NCBI RefSeq assembly: GCF_030730925.1
Contig: NZ_JAVAMB010000003.1
Coordinates: 62,001 to 126,000, forward strand
Direction: 5' to 3'
DNA: 64,000 bases
Origin: Flavobacterium sp. DG2-3
GTDB taxonomy: Bacteria > Bacteroidota > Bacteroidia > Flavobacteriales > Flavobacteriaceae
This document shows, piece by piece, positions 25,433-33,662 of the stretch. How positions within the stretch are numbered: position 1 is the stretch's first letter; every line of letters starts with the position of its first letter. A program made the position numbers and the translations under genes. The notes beneath the pieces were generated by a model. The model was not told where the DNA came from and made no database searches. It was given only the letters and a program-made list of their open reading frames with translations.

Positions 25433-27301
25433 ATGGGAGAAACTCAAGTAAAAACTGCGCATCCAAAAGGACTTTGGGTATTGTTTGGAACGGAGATGTG
25501 GGAGCGATTCAATTTTTATGGAATGCGAGCTTTATTGACTTTATTTCTTGTAAATTCACTATTAATGAAAGAAGAGGAAGCTTCTCTAATTTATGGAGGA
25601 TTTCTTGGACTTTGTTACTTAACACCAATGTTAGGCGGTTTTATTGCCGATCGTTATTTCGGAAATAGAAACTGTATTCTTTTAGGAGGATTGTTAATGG
25701 CGATTGGACAATTGCTCTTATTTGCTAGCGGAAGTGTTTTTGAAGGAAATGTACCATTTGCAAAAACAATTATGTATTGTGGGCTAGGAGCTATTGTTTT
25801 TGGTAACGGATTCTTCAAGCCAAACATTTCTAGTATGGTTGGAAGTTTGTATCCAAAACAAGAGAAAACAAAATTGGACACAGCTTTTACAATTTTCTAC
25901 ATGGGTATTAATATTGGGGCTTTCTTAGGGCAGTCTATTTGTCCATTATTAGGCGATGTAAAAGATGCTGGAGGGTTTAGGGATGTTCATGCTTTCAGAT
26001 GGGGATTTTTAGCTGCAGCGATAGCAATGCTTTTAGGCACAATTTTATTTTACGTATTAAAAAATAAGTATGTTGTTTCTCCAGAAGGAAGGCCGCTAGG
26101 TGGTTTGCCCTCTAAAAATGTTGCAGAGGATTTTGAAGAAGGCGAAGCACAAAAAGCTAATTTTTCTACTAAGTCTTTAGTGATTGCAGGTATTGCATTT
26201 ATTGCTTTAGGTTTCTTTTTTCATTATGTAGTTGGTCAGAATTTGATCTATACTTTAATTTACTCAAGTGGTTTGGCTTTAGCAGGCTTAATTATTTCTG
26301 ATAAATCTTTGACAAAAATAGAGCGCGATAGAATTTTTGTAATTTACATTGTTTCGTTCTTTATTATTTTTTTCTGGGCAGCATTTGAACAAGCTGGATC
26401 TTCATTAACTTTTATCGCAGATAATCAAACTGATCGTCATTTCTTTGGATGGCTAATGCCTCCTTCTATGGTTCAGATTTTTAATGGTTTATTTGTTGTG
26501 GCACTTGCGGTTCCTTTCAGTATGTTATGGGATTACTTAAGAGCTAGAGATAAAGAGCCTATTTCTCCTGTGAAATTAGCGGTTGGACTTGTTGTTATTA
26601 CTGTAAGTTTTTTCATGATTGCAAATCAGGTTGCTGGACTAGGAACTTCAGGATTATTATTAGTAAAATGGCTTATTTTACTATATTTTTTAAATACATG
26701 TGCCGAGCTTTGTTTATCTCCAATTGGATTATCATTGGTGGGTAAACTGTCTCCAAAACGTTTTGCATCATTACTTTTTGGTGTTTTCTTCTTGTCTAAT
26801 GCATCTGGTTATGCATTAGGAGGTACACTTGGATCGATTTTACCTCCAACGGGAGATAAATATATTGCTTCAGAAAAAGCGAATATAGACTTGCAGTCTT
26901 TATTGGATAATAAAACTGTTGCAAATGGAGAGCAGCTATTTATACTGGCAAAACTTCAAATTGCAAAAATCGATAAGGATAAGGCAAAAGAATTAAATTT
27001 AGATATAGAAAAGAAAATTGAGAATATTGCTGAAATAAAAAATCAGAAAGAATTTTCTAAAAGAAATAAAACTGAGTTTGTAAATAAGTTTGTAGCAAAA
27101 GATACAACTTTTACTGTTCAGGAATTTAACCTTATTAAAGATAAACAAGTTATAACTGTTTCATATCCAAAATTTGCTGGATTTACAATTCATAATTTGT
27201 ATGAGTTCTTTATGGTGTTTGTGGTTCTTACAGGGATTGCTGCAGTTGTGCTTTTTGCCTTGACTCCATTGTTGAAGAAAATGATGCATGGTGTTAGATA
27301 A
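25433..27301 (+). CDS. POT-family proton:peptide symporter 1
   Basis: The 622-residue protein has the POT signature ExxER in TEMWERFNFYGMR (Glu21, Glu24, Arg25). Family motifs follow, such as FKPNISSMVGSLYP and FYMGINIGAFLGQ, and FFWAAFEQAGSSL in helix 7. It takes up di- and tripeptides across the inner membrane with protons. Residues about 471-580 form a large charged, Lys/Glu-rich segment before the last helix, not part of the core fold and not recognised as a domain. It lies 37 bases after the DPP IV gene and is likely co-transcribed; a terminator follows. Confidence 0.92.
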   Translation: MGETQVKTAHPKGLWVLFGTEMWERFNFYGMRALLTLFLVNSLLMKEEEASLIYGGFLGLCYLTPMLGGFIADRYFGNRNCILLGGLLMAIGQLLLFASGSVFEGNVPFAKTIMYCGLGAIVFGNGFFKPNISSMVGSLYPKQEKTKLDTAFTIFYMGINIGAFLGQSICPLLGDVKDAGGFRDVHAFRWGFLAAAIAMLLGTILFYVLKNKYVVSPEGRPLGGLPSKNVAEDFEEGEAQKANFSTKSLVIAGIAFIALGFFFHYVVGQNLIYTLIYSSGLALAGLIISDKSLTKIERDRIFVIYIVSFFIIFFWAAFEQAGSSLTFIADNQTDRHFFGWLMPPSMVQIFNGLFVVALAVPFSMLWDYLRARDKEPISPVKLAVGLVVITVSFFMIANQVAGLGTSGLLLVKWLILLYFLNTCAELCLSPIGLSLVGKLSPKRFASLLFGVFFLSNASGYALGGTLGSILPPTGDKYIASEKANIDLQSLLDNKTVANGEQLFILAKLQIAKIDKDKAKELNLDIEKKIENIAEIKNQKEFSKRNKTEFVNKFVAKDTTFTVQEFNLIKDKQVITVSYPKFAGFTIHNLYEFFMVFVVLTGIAAVVLFALTPLLKKMMHGVR

Positions 27302-27327
27302 TTTAATGAAATAAATATATTATATAG

Positions 27328-27369
27328 AAGCATCGTCTCTAGATACAATCTAAAGATGATGCTTTTTTT
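27328..27369 (+). terminator. Terminator between the two POT genes
   Basis: A stem AAGCATCGTCT / AGATGATGCTT (27328-27338 with 27354-27364, one G-T pair) is followed by seven T residues. Confidence 0.75.
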
Positions 27370-27392
27370 ATTACTACTTAAGGAAGCTTATA

Positions 27393-29186
27393 ATGGAGCA
27401 AAATTTAAACTTAGAGCAGATACAGAATTTTAAAGGAAAATATCCAAGACAATTATGGTATTTGTTTTTTAGTGAAATGTGGGAGCGTTTCTGTTTCTAC
27501 GGAATGAGGGGGATGCTAGTTGTTTTCATGGTTAACCAGTTACACATGAATGAAATAATTGCAAACTTGCAATATGGTGCTACGCAAGCTTTTGTGTACG
27601 CATTTACTTTTGTTGGGGGAATGTTTGCTGATAAAATTTTAGGTTACCGTAAGTCACTTTTTTGGGGTGGTTTATTAATGATCACTGGTAGTGTGATTTT
27701 AGCCATTGATCCAAAGAATTTTTTCTTTTTTGGCATTAGTTTTACGATTATTGGTACAGGTTTTTTTAAACCAAATATTTCTACAATGGTTGGTCAGTTG
27801 TATAAAGATGGTGATCATAGAGTTGATGCTGGATTTTCACTGTTTTACGCAGGGGTAAATTTAGGTGCTTTAATAGGTGGTTATATTTGTATTGCAGTTG
27901 CTAACGGAACTTTATGGGAATCGTTTGTTCCAGCTTCTTATCGTTGGAATTATGCTTTTGGTTTTGCCTCAGTTGTAATGATTATAAGTTTGCTTACATT
28001 TACACAGACACAAAAAAGTCTTGGTCAAATAGGCACTTCGCCTTTGAAACACTTAGAAAGTTCTAAAAGGCGCACTATGGAAATCGTAACTTATGTTAGT
28101 TCATTAGTTATAATCCCTGTCATTATGATGATGGTTTCTAATACAGAGTACACAGATGTTTTTATGTTTATTATTGGTCCTTTTGCGTTAATGTATTTGT
28201 TTTATGAGATGTCATCTTTAAGCAATAATGATGATTCAAATATGTTTTCATTTAATGGGAAAATCTCTAGATGGTATTATTTTTTGTGCTTTAGCTGTAT
28301 TGCTTTACCATTATTTTTTCTAAGACATTATTTTACAGGAAATATAGGATTTGTTATTTTGACATTGCCACTTTGTTGGTTGTTGATTTCTTTGGGGGTT
28401 AAAAGATGTAATGATTTAGAGATAAGTAGATTGGCTGTTTTGATTCCTTTTATAAATTTTTATTTCTTTTTTAAAAAAGGTAGGAATGATAATGAAAATT
28501 TAAAAATTTCTGAAATTAAAAAGCTTTATGCTGCTCTTGTTTTTATTGTGTTCTCAATTTTCTTTTGGGCTTTCTTTGAACAAAGTGGCGGGTCTTTGAG
28601 TTTGTTTGCATTAAATAATTTAAAAAATACTATTGCAGGTGTTGAGCTAGATCCAAATGGGGTCAATAATTCGGCAAATTCTCTATTTGTGATTGTTTTT
28701 GCTGCTATTGTAGGATTGGTTTGGCTATGGATGGCTAAAAGAAAAATAGAACCTAATACAGTTATAAAATTTGGACTCGCTTTTTTATTTCTTGCTGGCG
28801 GATTTTGGATATTTTACTACACTAAATTTTTTGCAGATGAAAGTGGAAGAACATCTTTAGGTTTGTTTACTTTTGGATGGTTCATTATTACTTTTGGGGA
28901 GCTTTGTCTTTCTCCAATTGGTATGTCTGCAATGACGAAACTTTCTCCTTTAAAAACTCAAGCCGTTATCATGGGCATGTGGTTTTTGGCGAGTGCGTAT
29001 GGTCAGTATTTTGCTGGATTACTAGGTGCTAATATTGCAGAAGCATCAGAACATTCGTCTAATTTGGAAAAATTAAATGTTTATGCAAATGGTTATTTGC
29101 AATTGGCTATTTATGCTCTCATAGCGGGGGTCGTTTTAATTGCGATTTCGCCTTTAATCAAAAAATTAATGCAAGAAGTTAAATAA
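27393..29186 (+). CDS. POT-family proton:peptide symporter 2 with DUF805-like insertion
   Basis: The 597-residue protein has the ExxER motif (SEMWERFCFYGMR), FFKPNISTMVGQLY, and FFWAFFEQSGGSL in helix 7. Between the linker helices and helix 7, residues about 284-370 form an extra membrane domain. It starts MFSFNGKISRWYYFL and ends with GVKRCNDLEISR and PFINFYFFFKKGRNDN. This is the layout of DUF805 (F-S-F-x-G-R-x-x-R-x-x-Y at the start, VRRLHD-like motif, then a helix and KKG). The paralog upstream lacks it. Transport activity is expected from the intact core; the role of the insertion is unknown. It lies between a terminator and the thioredoxin-like trio. Confidence 0.9.
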   Translation: MEQNLNLEQIQNFKGKYPRQLWYLFFSEMWERFCFYGMRGMLVVFMVNQLHMNEIIANLQYGATQAFVYAFTFVGGMFADKILGYRKSLFWGGLLMITGSVILAIDPKNFFFFGISFTIIGTGFFKPNISTMVGQLYKDGDHRVDAGFSLFYAGVNLGALIGGYICIAVANGTLWESFVPASYRWNYAFGFASVVMIISLLTFTQTQKSLGQIGTSPLKHLESSKRRTMEIVTYVSSLVIIPVIMMMVSNTEYTDVFMFIIGPFALMYLFYEMSSLSNNDDSNMFSFNGKISRWYYFLCFSCIALPLFFLRHYFTGNIGFVILTLPLCWLLISLGVKRCNDLEISRLAVLIPFINFYFFFKKGRNDNENLKISEIKKLYAALVFIVFSIFFWAFFEQSGGSLSLFALNNLKNTIAGVELDPNGVNNSANSLFVIVFAAIVGLVWLWMAKRKIEPNTVIKFGLAFLFLAGGFWIFYYTKFFADESGRTSLGLFTFGWFIITFGELCLSPIGMSAMTKLSPLKTQAVIMGMWFLASAYGQYFAGLLGANIAEASEHSSNLEKLNVYANGYLQLAIYALIAGVVLIAISPLIKKLMQEVK

Positions 29187-29209
29187 TTATATTGTAATCA
29201 CTTTTTGTA

Positions 29210-29217
29210 TAAATTTG
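29210..29217 (+). promoter_or_regulatory. Possible -7 element of the first thioredoxin-like gene
   Basis: TAAATTTG fits TAnnTTTG and lies 16 bases before the start codon at 29234. No TTTG is present at the usual distance upstream, so support is partial. Confidence 0.3.
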
Positions 29218-29233
29218 TGGAAAATTTCTCATT

Positions 29234-29701
29234 ATGAAAAAAATAGTACTTATTGCTTTGTTTTTAATTGGTGCTGCAAATCTTAAGGCACAAGAATTAA
29301 AATGGTATACAGATGTTAGAGAAGCGATTACTGTTAGTAATAAAGAACAAAAGCCTATGCTTATGTTTTTTACTGGTAGTGATTGGTGTGGCTGGTGTAT
29401 TCGTTTACAAAATGAAGTTTTAAAGACTGCTGAATTTAAAAAATGGGCGACAGATAATGTAGTTTTAGTGGAATTAGATTATCCTAGATCTGTTCCGCAG
29501 ACTCCAGAACTTAAAAGTCAAAATAACGAATTACAACAAGCTTTTGGTATTCAGGGTTTTCCAACTGTTTTCTTTACAAGTGCAGAAACAAAAGAAGGAA
29601 AAGTCAACTTTAAAGGTCTTGGTAAAACAGGCTATGTTGCTGGTGGACCATCAGCATGGTTAACAGTTGCAGAAGGAATAGTGCATCCAAAGAAATTGTA
29701 A
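29234..29701 (+). CDS. Secreted thioredoxin-fold protein with WCGWC active site
   Basis: The 155-residue protein has a signal peptide (MKKIVLIALFLIGAANLKAQ). A DUF255/thioredoxin-7-like domain follows, with FFTGSDWCGWCIRLQNE (redox cysteines Cys52 and Cys55) and the cis-proline loop GFPTVFF (Pro110). It is expected to act as a periplasmic thiol oxidoreductase. Two shorter paralogs without the CxxC follow immediately downstream, each with its own leader and terminator. The partner proteins are unknown. Confidence 0.88.
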   Translation: MKKIVLIALFLIGAANLKAQELKWYTDVREAITVSNKEQKPMLMFFTGSDWCGWCIRLQNEVLKTAEFKKWATDNVVLVELDYPRSVPQTPELKSQNNELQQAFGIQGFPTVFFTSAETKEGKVNFKGLGKTGYVAGGPSAWLTVAEGIVHPKKL

Positions 29702-29723
29702 ATTTCGATTTAAAATAATCAAA

Positions 29724-29755
29724 CAGCCTCTTACTTAGTAAGGGGCTTTTTTTTT
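29724..29755 (+). terminator. Terminator of the first thioredoxin-like gene
   Basis: A stem AGCCTCTTAC / GTAAGGGGCT, with a 3-base loop and one G-T pair, runs into nine T residues. Confidence 0.8.
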
Positions 29756-29857
29756 GTGTTTAGTAGGAAAAATTCTTTACAAAAAGCTTTTAGATTGTGT
29801 ATTTTATATTTTATTATATATAAAAAAACACATAATGTATTTTTTGTGCCAATAAAA

Positions 29858-29888
29858 TTTGGATAACTAAAATATAATGTTAATTTCG
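29858..29888 (+). promoter_or_regulatory. Predicted promoter of the second thioredoxin-like gene
   Basis: TTTG at 29858-29861, a 19-base spacer and TAATTTCG at 29881-29888 fit the Bacteroidetes pattern, about 30 bases before the start codon at 29918. Confidence 0.5.
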
Positions 29889-29917
29889 TCTTGCTAATCT
29901 AACCAAAACCAATTTAT

Positions 29918-30373
29918 ATGACTAAAAAATTACTTATCCTACTGTTTTTTTTAGGGTCATTTATGATGCAAGCACAAAATAATCTAGCATGGAGAACAAA
30001 CATGACAGATGCTATTGCCATAAGTAATGACCAGAAAAAACCAATGTTGATTTTATTCACTGCCTCAGGTGTACCAGAAAATCTTCAAAATGAAATCTTT
30101 AAAACGCCCGATTTTGCTGTTTGGTCACGAGATAACGTGGTCTTAGTAAAACTGGATTTGTCTGATATGAACGCTTCAGATAGCGATCGCGAACAAAATG
30201 TGAAATTGAAAAATGCATTTGGAGTTCAAGATCTTCCAGAAGTATGCTTTGCAATGGCATCAGTAAGAAAAAACAAAACTACTTTTAGCGCTTTAGGAAA
30301 AATAGCGTATAAACCTGGAGGAGCTAAGGCTTGGATTGCAGAATCAAATGCAATTTTACATCCAGCAGAATAG
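29918..30373 (+). CDS. Secreted thioredoxin-fold paralog lacking the CxxC motif (second of three)
   Basis: The 151-residue protein is a clear paralog of its neighbour. It shares the signal peptide style, KKPMLILFT, LQNEIFKTPDF, NVVLVKLDL, LKNAFGVQDLPEV and GGAKAW. Where the first copy has DWCGWCIRLQNE, this one has GVPENLQNE, with both redox cysteines gone and about three residues deleted. A single cysteine (Cys110) sits three residues after the cis-proline Pro107. The frame is intact and the signal peptide good, so it is not an obvious pseudogene. A disulfide-exchange role is unlikely; binding or chaperone use is possible. Its leader closely resembles that of the third copy. Confidence 0.85.
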   Translation: MTKKLLILLFFLGSFMMQAQNNLAWRTNMTDAIAISNDQKKPMLILFTASGVPENLQNEIFKTPDFAVWSRDNVVLVKLDLSDMNASDSDREQNVKLKNAFGVQDLPEVCFAMASVRKNKTTFSALGKIAYKPGGAKAWIAESNAILHPAE

Positions 30374-30412
30374 TAAACGATTTCATTCGACTTTTATTTT
30401 AATTTTTTTTAG

Positions 30413-30444
30413 TCCCTTTCTGTTTTACAGAAGGGGATTTTTTT
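30413..30444 (+). terminator. Terminator of the second thioredoxin-like gene
   Basis: A stem TCCCTTTCTG / CAGAAGGGGA, with a short TTTTA loop, is followed by seven T residues. Confidence 0.75.
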
Positions 30445-30630
30445 ATAAAAGGCTTACTAAGAATTTGATTATTTTAATTAGTGTTTATTTTACATTTATT
30501 AAAAAATAGACTATTTATTAGCAATTTGATTTTAATGTTTAGAAGTTGGTTTTTAATCGCTTAAAAGTTTTTATTAGATTATATTTTTATACTACTTTAG
30601 TTTTATTAACATAACCAAAACCAAAATTAT

Positions 30631-31080
30631 ATGCCGAAAAAACTACTTATCCTACTATTGTTTTTAAGTCCATTTTGTATGAATTCTCAAAATATAATAT
30701 GGAAAACAGACATTAATGACGCTGTGGCTACAAGTGCCGAAAAGAGAAAGCCCTTACTGATTTTTTTTACTGGGCAGGGTGTAAACCAGCAGCTGCAAAA
30801 TGAAATTTTTTCTACTCGAGATTTTGAAGAGTGGGCTCGTAAAAATGTTATTTTGGTCAAACTAGATCTTTCAGATCCTACTATTACTGATGCCGCTAAA
30901 GAGCAAAACTTACGCTTAAAGAATGCTTTTGGTATCGAAGAGATTCCGCAAGTTTGTTTTTCTGAAGTGACTGTTAGAAAAGACAAAACAAATTTTAACA
31001 AACTCGGACTTATTGGATATACTTCTTCTAGTGCGAAAGCTTGGATTTCTGAATCCAATTCGATTTTAAATCCAGAATAA
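30631..31080 (+). CDS. Secreted thioredoxin-fold paralog lacking the CxxC motif (third of three)
   Basis: The 149-residue protein has a signal peptide and the same fold as the second copy: KPLLIFFTGQGVNQQLQNEIF, NVILVKLDLSD, LKNAFGIEEIPQVCF, SAKAWISESNSILNPE. The CxxC is absent. The lone cysteine after the cis-proline is kept (Cys109, Pro106), and it is also present in the second copy but not in the first. It is closer to the second copy than to the first. The 257-base gap upstream holds the previous terminator and an AT-rich leader with no other gene. It converges with comEC, and its terminator lies inside the comEC end. Confidence 0.85.
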   Translation: MPKKLLILLLFLSPFCMNSQNIIWKTDINDAVATSAEKRKPLLIFFTGQGVNQQLQNEIFSTRDFEEWARKNVILVKLDLSDPTITDAAKEQNLRLKNAFGIEEIPQVCFSEVTVRKDKTNFNKLGLIGYTSSSAKAWISESNSILNPE

Positions 31081-31083
31081 AAA

Positions 31084-33108
31084 TTACAATCTATAGTATC
31101 CCTTTTCTTTTGTTGAATGAAAAGGGATATTTTTTTTACGGCAGCTAGTTTTCCAATATTTCTGAATGGAATTGGAGTTTGAGCCGTCTGAAATTACAAT
31201 TTTAGGCTTCATATTTTGCAGTAATCGATCTAGATTAATTCTAGAACTTTGAGTAAGAATTAAAATATCGGGATTTATTTTTTCTGAAAAAATTCTACTG
31301 CTATCTATAATCAGAATTTTAGTGTTTTTAAAGTAAAGCAGATTTTGAATCTTTTTAATTCCAGACAAATCAATTGAATTTCCGACGAGGTACGAATTAA
31401 TATTTTTGTTTTTATGAATTGTAGTGTCTCTGCTAAAGATCATAATGTTTTTTCCTAAACGCTCAGAAATAAGCGTATTATTCTTTTCGTTGTAAACAAT
31501 TAATTCTTCTTGTTTTTCAGTTTCTATTTTGGTAAAAATAAAAGCAAGCTGAATCAGTATAATAGAAGCAGATGCCAATAGCAATTTCTGAAAACTCGGT
31601 TTTTTGATCCAGATTATGGTACTTATTATAAAGATTGAAAATGCCCATAAATGATAGATGTTAAAACTGATATCTCGAATGACAAATGAATCCACAGAGG
31701 CGACGGCATGAATCATAAGGTTTAACAGATAAATGCTTTTCTCAAAAATCATTGTAATAAATATTGGGGGACTGCTAAAAATGGCAATAATCATAACGAC
31801 GATTCCGGCAATCATGATGAATGATAAAAGCGGAAGTATGATGATATTTGTGACAAAAAACAAACCCGGAAATTGATGAAAATAATAAAGGCATAAAGGC
31901 AAAGTACCAATCTGTGCAGCAAACGAAACAGTTAGCGCTTCCCAAATGTAAACCGATAACTTATTCTTTGGTTTGTAGATGTTTTTTAAAATGGGCTGTA
32001 GCCAAAGAATGAAAAATAACGCCAAATAACTTAATTGAAAACCAACATCAAATAGGAAATAAGGTTCAAAAAGTAAAATCAATAAAATCGAAACCAATAA
32101 AGTATGGTAGATATTGCCGTTTCTGCGAAGATGATTGCCAATGGCAAGAAATGAAAACATCACTACAGATCTGAGAACGGAAGGAGATAAACCTGAAATT
32201 ACCGCAAAGCCAGCTAAAGAAACGAGAATCGAAGCTAATTTAATAAATGAACCTTTTTTGGTGTTTGGAATCGGCTTTAGAATAAAAGCGATAAAAAGCA
32301 TTATAAAACCCACGTGAAGCCCAGAAACCGATAAAACATGCGTTGCTCCAGAATATTGATAATCTTGAATAATGTCGGGTGAAATCTCTTGCTGTTGGCC
32401 TAAAATTAATGCCAAAGCTACATTCATTTCCTTTTTATGGAATTTTGATTTTTCAAGATTGGAAATTATTCTCGAATGCAATCTAGCGCAATAGTACCAA
32501 ATGTCTTTTTGAATAGTTTTGCTAATTAGAATTTGATTTTTCTGGCAATAAATCTGTGCATAGATTTGTTTGTCTGCCAAGTAACGACCGTAGTCAAATT
32601 GATTCGGATTTTTGCTTGATTTGTTTTCCTGTAAAACCGTTTCAATTTTAATGCTGTTGCCAATAATCAAATGGTTTTTGCTACTGTCCTTCTGAACGTT
32701 TACAATTATTTTTCCCGAATACGGTTTTCCTGAGATCGTTTTTATAAGGCCAACATATCGATCGCTATAATCGTTACTTTTTAATTTTTCTCTTATAATT
32801 AAAGTTATAGATTGAGAATTTTTGAAAGCAGATTTACAATGAGTATAATTGTTTTTCTGAAGGTTTTCGGTATGGCTTAAAAGTGTAAAAGCGCCAATGA
32901 AGAAAGAAAAAATATAACTTGAAAATCCGAATAAAAAAGATTTCTTATTTCGGTTTAAAGCCCAAAAGAAAGCTCCGCAAAAATTGACAAAACTCAACGC
33001 AAGCAAAATAATGACTATTGAAATCGAAAAATGCAGATAATACGAAGCAATTACGCCAAGTATAAAGGCAGTTGTAATTTTTACTAACGGAAAATCTAAT
33101 ACTTTCAT
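31084..33108 (-). CDS. comEC: ComEC/Rec2-family DNA-uptake channel, C-terminal hydrolase domain degenerate
   Basis: The 674-residue membrane protein has N-terminal helices and a DUF4131-like soluble segment (about 90-195). The competence core follows, with YSGATHVLSVSGLHVGFIM (about 250-268), GLSPSVLRSVVMFSF, and further helices. In B. subtilis ComEC carries DNA across the inner membrane. The final 170 residues hold only a remnant of the metallo-beta-lactamase-like domain, and no HxHxDH metal site is present, which is usual in short Bacteroidetes forms. Its last codons coincide with the terminator hairpin of the convergent thioredoxin-like gene. It follows the NlpC/P60 gene after 47 bases. 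Confidence 0.9.
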   Translation of the reverse strand: MKVLDFPLVKITTAFILGVIASYYLHFSISIVIILLALSFVNFCGAFFWALNRNKKSFLFGFSSYIFSFFIGAFTLLSHTENLQKNNYTHCKSAFKNSQSITLIIREKLKSNDYSDRYVGLIKTISGKPYSGKIIVNVQKDSSKNHLIIGNSIKIETVLQENKSSKNPNQFDYGRYLADKQIYAQIYCQKNQILISKTIQKDIWYYCARLHSRIISNLEKSKFHKKEMNVALALILGQQQEISPDIIQDYQYSGATHVLSVSGLHVGFIMLFIAFILKPIPNTKKGSFIKLASILVSLAGFAVISGLSPSVLRSVVMFSFLAIGNHLRRNGNIYHTLLVSILLILLFEPYFLFDVGFQLSYLALFFILWLQPILKNIYKPKNKLSVYIWEALTVSFAAQIGTLPLCLYYFHQFPGLFFVTNIIILPLLSFIMIAGIVVMIIAIFSSPPIFITMIFEKSIYLLNLMIHAVASVDSFVIRDISFNIYHLWAFSIFIISTIIWIKKPSFQKLLLASASIILIQLAFIFTKIETEKQEELIVYNEKNNTLISERLGKNIMIFSRDTTIHKNKNINSYLVGNSIDLSGIKKIQNLLYFKNTKILIIDSSRIFSEKINPDILILTQSSRINLDRLLQNMKPKIVISDGSNSNSIQKYWKTSCRKKNIPFHSTKEKGYYRL
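31097..31137 (+). terminator. Terminator of the third thioredoxin-like gene, embedded in the comEC 3' end
   Basis: A perfect 11-base stem (TATCCCTTTTC at 31097-31107 with GAAAAGGGATA at 31119-31129) is followed by eight T residues. The same bases code, on the other strand, for the last comEC residues. Confidence 0.8.
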
Positions 33109-33155
33109 GGTGTAAAAGTATTAAATATTTGTAAGAAAAATAATGAATTTTTTAT

Positions 33156-33656
33156 TTAAGGAATAACTCTGTTAACTTGTTCAAAAGAGTTTTTATAATA
33201 AGGTTCTTTAGTAGAAGAAATAATTACACCTTTTGATGTAGAAGAATGGACAAATTTTACTTCATCAGAATTGACTTCTGTAATTAATCCGACGTGATTT
33301 ATAGTTCTGCTTTTATTGGTTTTAAAGAAAATCAAATCTCCCTTTTGAGCATCATTTAGCGGAATTACCTTTCCAACTTTTGCTTGTTCGTAAGAGGGTC
33401 TCGGAAGTTTGATATTCTCACTTTCAAAAGTGGTGTAAACAAGTCCTGAGCAATCAAATCCGCTTTTGGTGGTTCCGCCAGCTTTATATCGAACTCCAAT
33501 ATTATCAGTTGCTTTTTCGATTAAATTATTAACCAAATACCTGTTTTCTTTTTTTGATTCGCTTTTTGTATTGCTGTTTTTTGATACCGCTGTTGAAGTC
33601 GATTTACAAGAAGTAAAAGCGATTGCTAAAAGCAGAAAATGGATTAATCTTTTCAA
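33156..33656 (-). CDS. NlpC/P60 (C40) peptidase lipoprotein
   Basis: The 166-residue protein has a lipobox (AFTSC, Cys17) and a Ser/Lys-rich linker. A C40 domain follows (about 43-164) with Cys69 in FDCSGLV, His121 in NHVGLI and His137 in FVHSS, the expected catalytic triad. It would cut peptidoglycan peptide stems (D-Glu-diaminopimelate type) from the periplasm, anchored in a membrane. It starts 6 bases after the lpxB stop and so belongs to the surE-lpxB unit. Confidence 0.92.
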   Translation of the reverse strand: MKRLIHFLLLAIAFTSCKSTSTAVSKNSNTKSESKKENRYLVNNLIEKATDNIGVRYKAGGTTKSGFDCSGLVYTTFESENIKLPRPSYEQAKVGKVIPLNDAQKGDLIFFKTNKSRTINHVGLITEVNSDEVKFVHSSTSKGVIISSTKEPYYKNSFEQVNRVIP

Positions 33657-33662
33657 AATCAG

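Noticed and set aside
29918..31080. Second and third thioredoxin-like genes considered as pseudogenes
   Set aside because: Both frames are intact, with good signal peptides, conserved fold motifs, own leaders and terminators, and a shared new cysteine.
31084..33108. comEC considered truncated or broken
   Set aside because: The competence core is complete, and loss of the C-terminal hydrolase metal site is common in Bacteroidetes ComEC proteins.
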